This document shows, one piece after another, positions 62,699 to 64,000 of a stretch of DNA of 64,000 bases (position 1 is the first letter of the stretch; the number at the start of each line of letters is the position of its first letter). The stretch is from CAWAND01 sp963783335 (GTDB lineage Bacteria > Chloroflexota > Anaerolineae > Anaerolineales > E44-bin32): NCBI GenBank assembly GCA_963783335.1, contig CAWAND010000006.1:233206-297205 (forward strand). The letters are read 5' to 3'. Made by a program: the position numbers and the translations under genes. The notes under the pieces were generated by a model, which did no database searches, had not been told where the DNA came from, and was given only the letters and a program-made list of their open reading frames with translations.

Positions 62699-63745
62699 TC
62701 ATCGGCCCAGCCACTCACTCAAGCCAAACTGAAGGAGAAAGAGGACGATCGGGACCACGACCACCGAGAGAAAGCCCGCAAACAGGCCCGGGCGCCAAGG
62801 CCAGGTGGGGATCTTCGCCAGGATCTCGCGTTCAGTGGTTAGCCCTTTCAAGACATCGTTGAGTTTGGGGACCTCCTGAAGGTCGTTCTCGTCGATCTGT
62901 TGGTGCAGGCGGACAAGTGTAGCCTTCGTGCGCTGATCAAGCTCTGCGAGCTGCCCTCGCTTCTCCAGTACCAGGCGCCGATTGACGAATCGCAAAGGCA
63001 GTAAGAAGGCGCCCAACGCCAAAGCGATCTGCAAGATTAGGTAGGATAACTCCGTCATCCCTCCCAGTTCCAACGGCAGCATGAGCAGGCTCAAAGTGAG
63101 CAGGACAACCCAGGATATTCCGGTGCGAGAGGTTAGCACCGAGAACGAGTAAGCAGGATCGAGTTGGAACAGATCGAACTGGCTGACCATCTGCACGGTA
63201 CGGCTAACGAGCCGTAGTTGTCGAACGGTGTGGTAGTAAATCACACTGCCGACGGAGAATGAAGCAAATCCCGCGACGAAGGTGAGCCACGTGGCGAGCG
63301 GCCCCAAGCCAAAGACAGCGACGGCAGGGGCAAAGCCTGTGAACCAGGACAAGATATACGCGACTGACCAAAGGATGGCGCTTAGGAGAACGCTCCTGGC
63401 TGGCATCGTGGTGAACTCGTATCTCATTCGGCGCTTCGTCTCGGTCGAGACATGGAGCAGCGGGTCGAATTCGGATATCGTCCGCAGCGAAAGCGAGTCC
63501 AGATATGTAACGATAGCCAGGGAGCCCCAGAGCCACAAAGGGAACATGAACAGGATGGGGCCGAGGCTGTAGGCAGGAAGCCAACCATCCACCCAGGAGA
63601 AAACGTGGAGAACCATGCTCTCAAGCAAGAAGAGCAGGCAGTACGTGAGCCAATATGGCAATGGCTGTCGCCGAACAAAACTTGTGAAGCGGTCAACAAA
63701 GCTTGGAGTGTATGACAAGGCTCCGCGGATATCTTGCTGTGCCAT
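62699..63745 (-). CDS. Polytopic membrane protein with C-terminal coiled region
   Basis: 348 aa from the ATG at 63743-63745. TM helices are near 34-54, 62-82, 120-140, 146-172, 207-228 and 232-255. A cytoplasmic helical stretch follows (LAELDQRTKATLVRLHQQID, then LKGLTTEREILAKIPTWPWR), and a last TM helix closes the protein. The longer frame starting at TTG (63829) begins inside repeat copy A and is rejected. No family recognised. Confidence 0.75.
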   Translation of the reverse strand: MAQQDIRGALSYTPSFVDRFTSFVRRQPLPYWLTYCLLFLLESMVLHVFSWVDGWLPAYSLGPILFMFPLWLWGSLAIVTYLDSLSLRTISEFDPLLHVSTETKRRMRYEFTTMPARSVLLSAILWSVAYILSWFTGFAPAVAVFGLGPLATWLTFVAGFASFSVGSVIYYHTVRQLRLVSRTVQMVSQFDLFQLDPAYSFSVLTSRTGISWVVLLTLSLLMLPLELGGMTELSYLILQIALALGAFLLPLRFVNRRLVLEKRGQLAELDQRTKATLVRLHQQIDENDLQEVPKLNDVLKGLTTEREILAKIPTWPWRPGLFAGFLSVVVVPIVLFLLQFGLSEWLGR

Positions 63746-63823
63746 CTGGGGGTCTGCGGTGGATTCGATCAAGTGGCGGGTTCTCCTTCCAAAGCACTTG
63801 GAGATGCGAAAACGACAGGGGCC

Positions 63824-63998
63824 GCCCAACGCCTTCGAGCTTCACGAAGCATCCTGAGCGAAGCCGAAAGAGATCGGCTGGGACTACGGTCCACCCTGCC
63901 CCCAACCCGTCCTGAGCATACAACATTCACGCCAGATTCGCCCAGCATCCCTCGCTAAGCACACATCAAGTGCGGTCCGATCCAGCGAGATGTTAGGC
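63824..63998 (-). repeat. attC-like repeat (copy A)
   Basis: Full copy: left core GCCCAAC (63824-63830), box GCCTTCGAGCTTCACGAAGC, GAAGCCGAAAGAGATCGGCT, centre GTCCTGAGCATACAACATTC, right TGCGGTCCGATCCAGCGAGA, core GTTAGGC at 63992-63998. 175 bp. It would follow a gene lying beyond the window. Confidence 0.93.
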
Positions 63999-64000
63999 AG

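Noticed and set aside
63746..63829. N-terminal extension of the last membrane protein to a TTG start
   Set aside because: The TTG is the GTTGGGC core of repeat copy A, and the extension reads repeat flank; the ATG at 63745 is used instead.
57400..64000. Repeats as a CRISPR array
   Set aside because: Units are 145-195 bp, imperfect, and separated by whole genes of varied length, not by short regular spacers.
57400..64000. Repeats as simple MITEs or REP elements
   Set aside because: Not formally excluded. But one copy per gene, always on the 3' side of the gene and in the same orientation, with RYYYAAC/GTTRRRY cores, fits attC much better.

Overview
The window looks like a piece of a Chloroflexota (Anaerolineae-like) chromosome. 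The clues are a secreted protein with a long Thr-Pro linker, 7-TM/GAF sensor-like membrane proteins, and many single-gene units from families common in that group (DUF1801, DinB, VOC, GNAT, deazaflavin-dependent nitroreductase, DUF5946, DUF4013, DUF2834). This is inferred from gene content only; there is no rRNA or other marker gene in the window. I see no tRNA or rRNA genes and no CRISPR array. All recognisable genes except one (a TM1586-type nitroreductase at 42.1-43.3 kb) lie on the minus strand.

Left part (1 to about 36 kb): mostly monocistronic small genes. They include GNAT acetyltransferases, DUF1801 and DinB proteins, glyoxalase-fold (VOC) proteins, a pyrimidine-dimer glycosylase, SAM methyltransferases, a HEAT protein, isoprenylcysteine-methyltransferase-like membrane enzymes, an MFS transporter, a multihaem cytochrome and a 7-TM sensor-like protein. 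A dtxR-mntH pair carries a DtxR-type palindrome at its promoter. Six perfect or near-perfect TTGTGA-N6-TCACAA palindromes (CRP/FNR type) lie in front of genes here and nowhere else in the window. A DsrE-family gene at 11.2-11.6 kb has an in-frame TGA exactly at the first Cys of its CxxC motif, followed at the right distance by a strong hairpin with a G at the start of its loop. It is a candidate selenoprotein.

Right part (about 36.6 to 64 kb): a one-gene-one-repeat array. After the stop codon of most minus-strand genes there is one copy of a 145-195 bp imperfect-palindrome repeat. The repeat is bounded by 7-base cores of the form RYYYAAC and GTTRRRY, as in integron attC sites. Eight good copies lie between 57.4 and 64.0 kb, and about ten increasingly eroded copies reach back to 36.6 kb. 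I read this as an integron-type cassette array (no integrase in the window) whose recently used end lies to the right, beyond 64 kb. Cassette genes include nhaA, an aminoglycoside-phosphotransferase-like gene, trmO-like, YqcC-like, DUF1801/YdeI, DUF1858, Nudix, VOC, ComB-like, beta-carbonic anhydrase, alpha/beta hydrolase and small membrane proteins.

Several genes are broken: MFS (two frameshifts), a TPR protein (nonsense), a cytochrome (frameshift), a PD40 lipoprotein (frameshift), Nudix (nonsense), carbonic anhydrase (frameshift), a small membrane protein (frameshift) and one decayed cassette gene. A cassette alpha/beta hydrolase has lost its nucleophile serine. These may be real decay or consensus errors; raw reads would tell.
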